Below are positions 45,766-56,658 of a DNA stretch of 64,000 nt, in pieces. Both the position numbers and the translations under genes were made by a program. The notes under the pieces are model-generated. The model was given only the letters and a program-made list of their open reading frames with translations. It made no database searches and was not told where the DNA came from. Position 1 is the stretch's first letter, and each line of letters begins with the position of its first letter. The stretch is from NCBI GenBank assembly GCA_030549175.1, contig JAUKUA010000001.1:6262001-6326000 (forward strand), read 5' to 3'. The DNA comes from Lasiosphaeris hirsuta. Its lineage: Eukaryota > Ascomycota > Sordariomycetes > Sordariales > Lasiosphaeriaceae.

Positions 45766-47193
45766 CGTTTGAGCTGTCGCCTAGCAGCCAAAGGGGGCGA
45801 GTGTAAGTAAAGGTTCGGCCTTGTCCACTAGGACGACATCAAGGGCGAGTGTTTAGCGACACGCGCTTCCGCCTGGCGGCTGGAACAGGTAAAAAATAAA
45901 ATTGCTTCGAGGATGGAGAAGGAGGGACGGGAAGAGCAAGCAAAAAGCAGAGAAATGCAAAGAAAAAAGAAACCGCCTTTCTCAATCATTCTGCCACCCT
46001 GGGCTCTAGCCGGCGAAACAACAAGGCACAGACGAGTACCTACCTCATGTGCTTGGTAGCTTGTTTGCTTGGCAACATTCCGACAGCTGGCCATTTTGGC
46101 TGGGGGGGGGTAAGTCACAACAATTTCATCGAAAACGTTGCCGATTCGCCAAGAAAACTTGTCAACCTGCTTCAGGCGCCTCTCTGGTCTCTGATTTCTC
46201 AGTCACCCGCCCTCTTTTCGTGCCACCCACCGGCAAGCCAAGAAGGCCGCAGCGGCCATATCCCACTCATAAGGAAGGAGGTCCTATGCGCTGCAACTGC
46301 TCTCTAGCTGGGCCGAGAAGCCGCAGGACACTAGAAACGTCTTGGCATGCGGCATCTAACTCCCGTCCTTGCCGTTTTCGACGTAAAGGGTGGCAGTGTG
46401 TCGGAGCGTTTGCGTATGGGGGAGGAGCACAGAAAAACCTGGGAAAACACCCCCTCAGGTCAAATGACCGGATAATTTCCGGCATTTGCTAACAATCGGT
46501 AGTTTTTCTACGCACGACGACGAACTGGGTAAAATTTGGGAAATCCGGGGTGGAAGGTGCTCCGTGTCGTTTCTCGTCCCGACTCCCCCGATCTTGGTTT
46601 CCCCGCAAAATGCAAAATGCAAGATGGGGGCTGAGCTCGCAGGGCCCGGGCAGCACCCAATGACCCCGAAAGTAAGGTACCCGACCAATGATCTCCTTGG
46701 ATAGGAAGGCATTGCCTTAGCCGAGCATCTACTATGCTATGTTGTTTACTTCTGGACCTGTGTCCCTAGATGCGGCAAAAAAAACTAAAAAGGAACTATG
46801 AAATAGGTATGCCCAAGATGTATATTTTTTCTTGCTACCGTGCTAATACAGTCTATCAACTAATGAGGCCCGACTCCGAGTTGGGACTGCGGCAACAGCC
46901 TTTACCGCGAAAAAGATGCCATGCCATTCCTGTTGCTGTTAACCGGAACAAAATACGTATGACCTATCTAGCTTAGACAACAGACGCGATCAAGCCAGCA
47001 CTTCTCGCCAAATTCAAGAGGCGGTATTAGCCGGCCACTGACAACGCCACCGAATTAGTACGCAGTATTTTGAGTGCATCACGTAGGACTTGAAATGTAT
47101 GCTAGCCCAGTATCATTGCTGTGTTTAAACTATAAAAGACAAACATATTTCATCGCTTCCAAATTCCAGCCATCACAAGTGGCTTCGTGGGTT
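45766..47193. other. Intergenic region, GH125 promoter
   Basis: 1.4 kb between two minus-strand genes: GH125 promoter on the left, 3' flank of the lipase gene on the right. It has a G9 run (46102-46110) and two adjacent small hairpins near 46458-46484. ORFs are short and unconvincing. Confidence 0.45.
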
Positions 47194-49404
47194 TTACCAA
47201 GATAGCCACTCGCTGCTACTAGACTGAGGTCCATCATCCACCTCATCAGGCTCCCTCTTTGGCAGCCATTCCCGCACGTCCTCGCATCCTCTAGGGACTC
47301 GGCATGTGTCGCGGGCGTTACATGTCTTCCACAACACCTCACGTATCTCCTTGAACACCCGGTCGACGGCGTCTATAGCCCAAATGACATCTAGATGCTC
47401 GTACTCCTTGATAACCTTGGTATGCACCACTCGCACATGTGGCTCACGCCCACGCTCAAACCGACGCAGAAGCTTATCCCCGTCGACGAGACGGTCGTTT
47501 CCGCAAACCCATAACGCAAAAGGGGGAGCCTGGTGATTGTACCACGCCGTTGAGCCCTTCGTCTTGCGCCTGTGCGCCTCGGCCTCGCGTTCCGACTTTT
47601 CCACGCCGGCCTGTCCAATCATGTCCTGGTCTGCGGTAGCCAGTATCGAGTGCTTCTCCTCCTGCTCGTGATCCTCTCGCTCCTCAGCCCGCCACTCTTC
47701 CTTGGTGGCGAGGATGCACTTGTGCTTGGCAAAACACTCTCTCCCTAGCCACCAGCGCATCGACTCGGCGCTGACGTAGACGGGTGCGAACTGGAACATC
47801 CGATCTTTGAGCCCCCGGTCCCAGCGCTCATCCGTCCAGTTGAAGAGGAAAGAAAACACCTTGTATCCCATCCAGCCGTAAATCCGGGGGTTCAGTGTGG
47901 CGTGCATCGTCATCATGAAGGGTATAAAGGCGTGAATGCCAAACATAAGACGGAACATGGCCGGCGAGATGACTCGCATGAATTTGAAATACATTTTCCC
48001 GATAAGAGGTCCCGCATAGGCGGCGGGGGCGAGTGCACAGAAGACAGTAAGCCTCTCCCCAAGATCAGGTCGCTGTTCCTTGGCAAGGGCAACGAGGGCT
48101 TGGGTCGTCCCTTGCGAGTGGCATATGAGCCCGACCTTCCCGAACCCTGTCTCGTACACTACGCGGGAGGTAAGTGCAGGCAGGTCAAAGACGCCCATCT
48201 GCCTAATATTCCAACACCACATACGAGGGTCCGAGTACTCAAGCAAAACGTGCTTTGGCTCGAAACCACACCTGTTGTTGCCGAGCCAGACATCGAAACC
48301 TGATTTACACAGGAAGAAGGCCAAAGAGTCATCGTCGTTCACGCAATAGGCTCCAGAGCTCTGCAGTAAGCCATGGACCAACAGCACAGGGAACTTTGCT
48401 TGATGGTTTTGGTTGATGGTTCTCCTGCTCGAATTTGTGAACACCTCCGGTCCACGGTGGGCTCGTTCCTTTTCGGGCAGCGGTGTGTATTCCTTCGGAT
48501 CGAAAACATGCCAGAGGTCTAGGATGAAGCCGTCTTCGGTCTGAACTTGGTGCTCCTCAACATCAAGGCCTACCCGGCGCGCATAGTAACCAACGTTGCA
48601 CACAATCGGGTCACGGCCCCCTTCGGTCGGGGTGAACCCGTCGCTATCCGCCTCGCTGCCCTCCTCTTCTTGTGGATTGCACACAGTGGGTCGTCGACTG
48701 TCCCACTTTCGCTCGTTCCCCTTTCGCAGACGTGCTCTCCGTACCTCCTCTTGGAAGAATGGGCGTTTGGCATTGGGGTTCCGAAATGTCATCCTGTGCC
48801 ACAGGTGCTGCAGGAACGGGGGTAGGCTAGTGAATAGCGACCCAAGCACTATGACGGCAAGGAATGCAAGACCGAGAAAGAACGACGAGAACCGGAAGGC
48901 CAGGCATTGGACACTTCTAAGAACGGATGTAGGTCCGTAGAGCGGCAGGGGAGGGAATAAAGGGTTTGTGTGGGAAGGGGGCATCGAGTTCCTCAGGTTT
49001 CCCCCGGCCGACTTCTGTAGCCCTTTCCCGGCTTGGTTTGCCGGTATGTTGATGACTTTTTCATGGCCAGGTTCTGTTGCCGTCTCGAGGGCATCTTGTG
49101 CGCCACAGCTCTTCTTGATGCGTATCGTGATCGACTCGTTGTACTCCAGTTCCTCCTTCAGAGCGTTCAGCTTGTGTGCTTCGTCTAATGGGACGGCGGG
49201 TAGCCTGTTTCCGTCCGATGTGATGACAACGGGGTCATGTGGTGTGACAAAGTGGGCCTCTACTGCGATGGGATCAGTAGTACCGTCCTGCGTGTGGTGG
49301 TGCGACAGCTTTTCGGCCTGCTGAGCGAACTCGACGGCCGACTTTCCTACCAACCCGTCGAGTTTCCGTGGCCATACATGTGTGCTACTCTGCTCTGGAG
49401 GCAT
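47194..49404 (-). CDS. Steryl-ester hydrolase-like lipase, membrane-anchored (Yeh/Tgl1 family)
   Basis: Single 736-codon frame. The protein belongs to the acid-lipase-like alpha/beta hydrolases that in yeast (Yeh1, Yeh2, Tgl1) release sterols from steryl esters at lipid droplets or the plasma membrane. Seen: hydrophilic N terminus; one membrane segment (about 165-190, FRFSSFFLGLAFLAVIVLGS); the abhydro-lipase region VGYYARRVGLDVEEHQVQTE-DGF; oxyanion loop FPVLLVHGLLQSSGAY; DVWLGNNRCG; nucleophile elbow LICHSQGTTQ; then FAPVYVSAESMRWWLG, the probable acid in WVCGNDRLVDGDKLL and His in YEHLDVIWAIDAV. Odd: the nucleophile motif is CHSQG where GHSQG is usual. An inserted Glu/Arg-rich segment (about 600-640) is of low complexity. 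Sequence ends SSSEWLSW. Confidence 0.88.
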   Translation of the reverse strand: MPPEQSSTHVWPRKLDGLVGKSAVEFAQQAEKLSHHHTQDGTTDPIAVEAHFVTPHDPVVITSDGNRLPAVPLDEAHKLNALKEELEYNESITIRIKKSCGAQDALETATEPGHEKVINIPANQAGKGLQKSAGGNLRNSMPPSHTNPLFPPLPLYGPTSVLRSVQCLAFRFSSFFLGLAFLAVIVLGSLFTSLPPFLQHLWHRMTFRNPNAKRPFFQEEVRRARLRKGNERKWDSRRPTVCNPQEEEGSEADSDGFTPTEGGRDPIVCNVGYYARRVGLDVEEHQVQTEDGFILDLWHVFDPKEYTPLPEKERAHRGPEVFTNSSRRTINQNHQAKFPVLLVHGLLQSSGAYCVNDDDSLAFFLCKSGFDVWLGNNRCGFEPKHVLLEYSDPRMWCWNIRQMGVFDLPALTSRVVYETGFGKVGLICHSQGTTQALVALAKEQRPDLGERLTVFCALAPAAYAGPLIGKMYFKFMRVISPAMFRLMFGIHAFIPFMMTMHATLNPRIYGWMGYKVFSFLFNWTDERWDRGLKDRMFQFAPVYVSAESMRWWLGRECFAKHKCILATKEEWRAEEREDHEQEEKHSILATADQDMIGQAGVEKSEREAEAHRRKTKGSTAWYNHQAPPFALWVCGNDRLVDGDKLLRRFERGREPHVRVVHTKVIKEYEHLDVIWAIDAVDRVFKEIREVLWKTCNARDTCRVPRGCEDVREWLPKREPDEVDDGPQSSSSEWLSW

Positions 49405-50763
49405 AATGCGGTGGGCCAGTGCCTCGTGTAAGGTATATATACTCTAATGAGTGAGTACAGCAATGATACCCAAGAAACCAAAATGAATGTATCAGACGAA
49501 TGCTTAGTGTATCAATTGGGGGGGGGGGGGGGGGGGGAATTCTGAACAAGTCAGACATCCATAGGACAATGGAAACTCAATGGCTGATAAAAGACTAAAC
49601 GAAGAGTGATAAGGAACGACAAGCGACTCGGATCGATGACGCACTTGCTTGCCGGCTCTGCCCGTTTCTCTATTAGCGCTAGATTGCTGAACAGGTGAAC
49701 TCGAGCTGTAGCTACCTTGACACGCTCCCGCCTCTACTATCGTACCTCTGGCTGATCAAACCAAGTTGTTTCGACCGCTATACTGAGATTTTTACCCATT
49801 GATTACATTGTCTAGAAGCTGCCACCCGGCAGCTACGTGCTACTAAATGAGTTAAGCTAACCCAGAACCAATTCCTGGAGACGGATAGCGGGGTGGTGTC
49901 AGTGCAATAACTTCAACAACTTAGAATACTCTAGCAGTTAAACAGAGCTAGAATTGTACTCAGAACTGAGTAACTAAGCCGTGATAGTATCTCGATGCTA
50001 CTAGAGGTTGTTCAGAGTCCTTGGGTGCTTTAAGGTTGCTCTCCAGTTTATGGAACTGTACACAGTGGGGTCGGGTTCTAAAACGTGGGGACAACAGGGA
50101 TCCGCGCTGTCACCCCGAGTGTTGGCATGTGAAATCCACCCGTGGGAACTTTTTGGCGTCCGCGTTCAAGGGTCGGCAACATGGAGAGACAGGCTCACTA
50201 GCAGGTTTACGAGAACGCAGAGGCAACAGAGTGAAGCATGAGAATTATATAGGGACCCATCATATATAGCGAGATAACCCACAGAGATAGCATTTCACTG
50301 ATAGCTGGCGCGGTGTTGCGCAGGGAGCGGGAACTCGGTCCCTAGTTGTCGAGCACATAACCCTAACCCAACTATGGCATAGCAGGTCAATTTCCGGGAC
50401 TCGAGATGAGGGTCCCACCGTGTGCCGAGGTGAACCGTGAGGAGCTCATTCGAAGCTGGGAGCTATTGGAGGCCGTTTGCGGGCTGCTTGAGCGCAATGG
50501 CAAATCGCAGCCCTGTGACAAAAACCCGCTGAACCACTGCTTTATCGGGCCGCTGTGCTGTGGGGTTTTCACATTGGGTTTAAATCTTCCATCTACGCTG
50601 TCGACGCGTCTATTCCGCCTGTCGAGCTCTGGAGTCTAAAGCAACGCGTCTGCACTTTGGGGAGGGATGGGCTCGCACACCAAACGGTCTACCTAAGCCG
50701 CTCAAGGCTCATTTTGAGAACACACTCGCCTAGACCCAAGCATCGAACGAGGCATAGGTAGCC
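49405..50763. other. Divergent promoter region lipase/PEX6 with G20 tract
   Basis: 1.36 kb. It holds a G20 homopolymer (49518-49537) about 115 bp upstream of the lipase start, and an AT-richer patch (about 49640-50020) with many TA dinucleotides and a perfect 7-bp hairpin (49817-49834). The patch could be a decayed repeat, but I see no transposon motif. No credible ORF. Confidence 0.45.
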
Positions 50764-53700
50764 ATGGCCGCCTCCGGCATAGCTACCGGTGCGCGAAGGA
50801 AACGCCCAAGGCGGCGCAGACAGGACAAGTCCGCCGTCACGGCGCGATTGGTTCTCGACGAGCATGTCAAGACAGATGTCGGCATCCTCTCCGAAGACTT
50901 GTTCGCGGACCTCTTTCCCCATCTTCAACACAGTCAGTTGGCCCCCAAACCCCCGTATCCCTTAGTTGCCCGAGTCCCACTTGCTGAGTCCTTCGCGCAC
51001 TGCAGACCGAGAAGAGGGAGAACAGAGCCCCAGCGCCCCTGATATCGTCCATGTTGCCATCGCCCCCTGGACCCCGAACCACGCCCCCGAGACCACTAGC
51101 TGGGCTATAGTTCCCGTGACCAGGTCCTCGGCCCTCGCGCACTCCACCGTGCAGTTCTCGCCCTCATCACTGGCCCTACAGTCCTTTGCCGGGAACCTGA
51201 AGCAGGTTGCGCCGTCGCGCTTGTCCACCCACAGCAGGAGCGGCATCGAGATCCTGATCCTCGATGTGTCGGCTATTGAACTAGACACAGTCTTCGTAAG
51301 CCTCGAAGGCGACCTGGCCAAGAGATTGGAAAATGGAGAAGGAACTTTCTTTCGGGAGCATCCAACGAGGGGCAGAGCGCCCGCGTCCGCAACCCCCGAG
51401 GACCGCTTGACAGCTGCTTTGCGCACTGCGCTCGGCAGTTTGAAGGTAGTTCACTCGGGTGATTTATTCCCACTACCTCTGCCGCCGCATCCAGTTACTC
51501 ACGTCCCTCCCAATCCCGGCAAAATTACACTCTGCGAGCCCGTCGCCCAGGGCGTCCTATCGCCCACGACAAAGATCATTGTGTCACGAGGCCGCATCCA
51601 CTCTAAGCACAATCGCGGCTCTGTTCCGATGCAGCCGGGCCGGAAGCTCAATGGCGTTGCCGAAGACGATGACGATAACGATACTGCCAATGACCAGTTT
51701 TACTCAGCTGCAGAGGAACGATACCGGACCGATGTTCAGGTCGAGGATACCGATGGCCTCACGACCGAGACCGAATCCGAGGATCCCGAGGCCGATGAAG
51801 ACGCACTATCCGACGATTCCATGGATGACATGATATCTCTCCAGACTCCAACTCTTCCCTCGGCTATATCTAGTGGCATGGGCACATTGACTGCCGGCAC
51901 CCCTATGACAGTTGGTCGAGGCAGAATGGGCAACGGTGTCAGTGGACCCGGCTCTGTGTTCTCCAACTTCACCACCACGACCGCCAGGCCTGACCGCCCA
52001 CGTGGTCGTCTGTTCAAGTCCCAGGGCTTGATGCAACCTATTCCGGCCGACCTTCTACATCCCAAACCGGCGCCAGAGGACGACGAAGAAGTGCGCATCT
52101 ACGTAGATATGAGGGACCTTACCAGAATCGGGTGCTTTTCTGGAGATTGGGTGAGGATAGAGGCTTCTCAGGGGCCGCCGACAAACGGCTTTGGTGCCTT
52201 TGGACTTGGGAGCTTTGTAGATCACGACCTCGAAGAGCCAAACTGGCGACCCGCGAGGATCTTTGGGCTGCCCGAGGGATATGCCAGCCGTCCTGTAACG
52301 AGGATAGCCAGTTCCAAGTACGAGGGGCGGAGGTTGTCGTTCTTCGAGTCCCAGATCCAGAAGCCTTCGAGCTCTTCTGTCTACCTCTCGCCAATCCTGC
52401 TGGCAAACCTCGAAAGTCCACCCTATCTGCGCTTGGCACCCATCAGGCGGCCTTCTCACCTATCTCATATTGGCAAGGGTATCCAGTCAAAACCGGCGGG
52501 CCAAATTCAGCCACCGTTTGCGCGGGAGGTGATTCTACAGCACGTTAGGACTCCAGTAGCTGTCGAGAGAGACGTCCAAACGGCTGTCATGGCGGGCCTA
52601 AAATACTACTTTGAGAAAAGGCTACGCGTCATAAAGACCGGGGATCTCATAGCTGTTCCTATCGATACCCAGCTGGGTCGGGCTCTCCAAGAGGCCACTG
52701 CGGGGGGAGCGGACGATTCTGCTGTTGACGATATTCTCGGTCTGATAGCCTCCGGGCGACCTAGCCGTAGTCTGCAGTACGACGAAGTCGCATGGTTCCG
52801 AGTCGGCCACGTACAAGCAATAAGGCCGGACTCGGCGGAGGAGACCGAAGAGGAAGGGGACATTTGGGGCGCCGTCGCCTGTGTCGATATCTCTCTTGCT
52901 CACTTGGAACAGACTGGCTCGGTGACAAGCCGTCTCCCCGGGACAACGGCAAGCACGTGGCGGTATTACTTGGGCATACAAAAGACACCAAAGCAGTCTC
53001 CAGGGTCCTCTGCTCCGTTGATGTTGGAAGCTGAAAGGCACTTTGTCTCGCCCCTCAGGAGGAGACTTCGTGAGCTTTTGGCGGCTGCGACTAGCAAGCC
53101 AGCTCTCCACCTGAAGATGCCCCCCTTGGCAATCCTTCTCGTATCGACGCAGCGAAATATCGGCAAGGCGACTATTGCGGAGCAGGCTTGCCTCGACATC
53201 GGCCTACATACTTTTACCGTTGATGCCTACGATATTGTGAACGACGCCGGGGCGGGGGGGAGTGATGTCAAGACGGCCGGCTTCCTGGCATCTCGGGCCG
53301 AACGTGCCATGAGCTGTGGCCCAGACTGTTGCGCGCTGCTTGTTCGCCATATCGAGGCCCTCACGGCGGACCGGATGGTGTCGTCTTTGAAGGAGATTCT
53401 GGCTGACACCAGGGCCCTGGTTGCGACCACGACGGAGGTAGAGAAGGTCCCGGATGGTATCAGAGCTCTCTTTACCCACGAACTGGAGATCAATGCGCCG
53501 GATGAGGGAGAGCGCCAGGGTATTCTCAGGACAATTCTTGACGATCGCGGACTTGCGCTGGACCCGGAAGTCGATCTTAGTAGCATTGCCCTCAAGACGG
53601 CTGCGCTTGTAGCGGGAGATCTTGTAGATGTTGTCGAGCGAGCTCTAGTTGCCCAGCAATTCCGCCTAGAGCAGCTATCGGCCAGGGCTACAAATGAGGA

Positions 53701-55180
53701 GCACACCGTTACTGTACGAGACGTTCAAGTCGCCGGCGGCTCAGCCGCCACGGGTCTTACCAAGCAGGATTTCGAAGTCGCTGTTGAGGCAGCCCGCAAG
53801 AACTTTGCCGACGCCATTGGTGCACCCAAGATCCCCAATGTAACATGGGACGATGTTGGTGGCCTCAACAATGTCAAGGATGCCATCACCGAGACCATCC
53901 AGTTGCCCCTCGAGCGGCCAGAGCTGTTTGCCAAGGGCATGAAGAAGCGCTCTGGAATCCTGTTCTACGGCCCGCCAGGTACCGGGAAAACTCTCCTTGC
54001 AAAGGCCATCGCAACAGAGTACAGTCTCAACTTCTTCAGTGTAAAGGGCCCCGAACTACTCAACATGTATATCGGCGAGTCTGAGGCAAACGTGCGGCGG
54101 GTGTTCCAACGGGCTCGGGATGCCAGGCCTTGTGTTGTCTTCTTTGATGAGCTGGACTCGGTCGCCCCGAAGCGAGGTAATCAGGGAGATAGCGGCGGTG
54201 TGATGGACAGAATTGTCTCTCAGCTACTTGCAGAGCTCGATGGCATGTCAGGGGGTGAGGATGACGCTGGTGGTGTTTTTGTTATTGGCGCAACCAACAG
54301 ACCCGATTTGCTTGACCAAGCTCTGTTGCGTCCTGGACGCTTTGACAAGATGCTCTACCTGGGTGTGTCAGATACCCATGAGAAGCAGCTCAAGATCATG
54401 GAGGCCTTGACGAGGAAGTATGGTTACATCCCAATCTCTGAATTTTGTGTGAATTGTTTGCTAATCATTTCAATCAGGTTTACATTGCACCCGTCCCTGT
54501 CCTTGCATAACGTAGCCGAGCAGCTCCCTTTCACATACACGGGTGCCGACTTCTACGCCCTTTGCAGCGACGCCATGCTCAAGGCCGTCACTCGACAGGC
54601 GACGCTTGTAGACGCCAAGATCAAGGCTCTCAACGCGGGGCCCCCCAGCGTGGCCCGCCACAACTACCAGGAGCAGCAGCAGCAGCAGCAGCAGCAGCCC
54701 ATCACGACGGCCTACTTCTTCGACCACCACGCTACACCCGAAGACGTGGCCGTGATGGTCACGGAGCAAGACTTTATCGATGCGCACAAGGAGCTCATCC
54801 CCAGTGTCAGCGCCGGCGAGCTGTCGCATTATGAGCGCGTCCGCGCGACGTTTGAGGGTGGTAGAGATGGCAATAAGTCTCAGCCCCAGGGCGCAAGTGT
54901 GCGTGTCCAGTCACTGGGACCCGCGGCGGGGACGGGGAAGAGAAGCACCTCGGGGGCCTCGCGGGGAAGTGGCAGAGGGAAAGGAAAGGCGGTGGTAGGA
55001 AAGGGTAAGGGGAAGGCTGTTGCGACGAATAGCGACCACGAGTATGATGAGGACTCGCCCGGCGATGAGCCGCTCGAGGGTGCCGTGAATGGGAGCAGTT
55101 GGGTTCATAGGGATAAGGGGAAGGGGCTGACTGGCTTTCGCGAGGAGAGGGCGGATGATGATGAGGGGCTGTATGATTAG
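50764..55180 (+). CDS. pex6: Peroxisomal biogenesis AAA ATPase Pex6
   Basis: Three exons (50764-50932, 51006-54417, 54478-55180) give 1427 aa, as expected for filamentous-fungal Pex6. Pex1/Pex6 is the hexameric motor that extracts ubiquitinated Pex5 from the peroxisomal membrane. Seen: long N domains (1 to about 690); a degenerate first ATPase domain (Walker A replaced by STQRNIGK); a canonical second domain with WDDVGGLNNVKDAITETIQL, FYGPPGTGKTLLAKAIATE, SEANVRRVFQRARDARPCVV, FFDELDSVAPKRG and TNRPDLLDQALLRPGRFDK; then a Q8 run (CAG8, 54674-54697) and a Gly/Lys-rich tail. The second intron is 60 nt with no in-frame stop, so the unspliced frame is also open; splicing restores TRK/FTLHPSLSLHNVAEQL, matching the family. 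Confidence 0.94.
54674..54697 (+). repeat. CAG trinucleotide repeat (8 copies) in PEX6
   Basis: Eight uninterrupted CAG codons encode Q8 in the C-terminal small AAA region. An exact triplet repeat of this length is prone to strain length variation. Confidence 0.85.
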
Positions 55181-56658
55181 GTTTGCATGTGGAGAGGGGT
55201 GTTGGGGACAAAATCCAGAAGCCACAGTAATCGAAGGCTATACATAACACGCTGAGGCAGGCTGTTTAGACTTCCGTTGAACGGAAAAAGCAAAGTTTAT
55301 TGACGTTCTGCCTCCTGTATAGGCCCTCCATCCTTCCTCTCCCCCTCTCAAGTTACACACTAACACATCACGGGGGTGAGTAACTGGGTAGGGATAAATG
55401 GCTCGAATGGGGATAGTCACTAAGGTCCCACCTCTCTTGGCTGATGATGAAAACCAGCTTCTCCAAGTATCAGCAATCTCCCTCCACGGGATGCGATCGA
55501 AGCGAAGCCCTGATGCACAAGAAGACTCGAACCACGTCAGGGGGCAAGTGCCCTGTCTATGGTCGGGTAACGATCGTCGTCAGGAGAACTAGAGTTGATG
55601 GGGCGGTTCTCAAGGGTTGCCCTCGCAAACGTTTGACGGCCGACTGTATCTGGAGGTTTGGCGTGACGAGAGGGGGGTGAGGGTACCTCGGATGTTGGAA
55701 ATAGCGGCGTGTTTTGCAATAGATATCCTGGAATCCGCACTGCATGGGAGAGTATCAGATCACTGTTGTATTCCCTCCTGTGGCTTCCCAATAACTCTAA
55801 ATCGGAAAGATATGAGCTTCCTTCCTTCATAGAAACTGCAACAATCGACCACATTTGAACAAGGAACTACTGATAGATATCGAAGGTTGTTGAATAAGAC
55901 TTTCCTCATAGGCCAGAAAATGGCATCGGTTCAGGGGTATTCAGGGGCGTTACCGATTTTCACAACTCGATCTCGACATAGATGTTGCCCAAACGCAAGT
56001 GGCCGTGAACGAACAAGTATACCTACAGCCTGTAGTGTGTGGGAAGGTTACTGGCTAAAGATTTTGAGGAAAATACTCAGAACTGCCCTGTGGCTAGCTT
56101 CCTAACGTGGCCAAAAGTCAGTCAGGGAGGGGTCAAGCGCCCTTCCGCAAAGAAAAGGGGCATCCGTAACAACCTGTCTTCTAAAAGCCCTCTGTTTATC
56201 AGCAATACCTCAAGTGGCTCACAGTCATTGAACTATCTCTTGATACCCGTGAAGAGGGGAGGTTCAACCGATACCTACCTACCCACCTATACACCCAATT
56301 ACTGGTCAAGTGACGTGAGGGCTTGGTTTTAGTGCCAATTCCTCGTTGCTAAATAGCAAGGCAACAGGGAATAAATACGGGATTGGTCTTTCAACGTTTG
56401 GTAAAATCGACCAACGATTTTGGACTTTACAACAGTCAATTCAACTGCACGCTGATCGGATGTAAAGAGGGAACTCGGTGGCCTCCAAAGCTACACTAAA
56501 AAACCACGTCAATAGCAAAAGCAACTGCTCGCTCCCATTTCCATACTGCGTACATTCGACCCAATGGGCAATAACCGAAAAGACAAGAGAAACTACGTTT
56601 CACCTATCTAATTGTGACAGACATCCAATCCGTCATGCAAAACAGCACCCCTAGTATA
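55181..56658. other. Convergent intergenic region PEX6/SH3BGR gene
   Basis: 1.5 kb between convergent stop codons, unusually long for such a region. It contains a possible C/D-box snoRNA (about 55435-55522; see findings) and a TACC-rich stretch (56273-56290). ORFs are under 110 codons and overlap on both strands. Confidence 0.4.
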
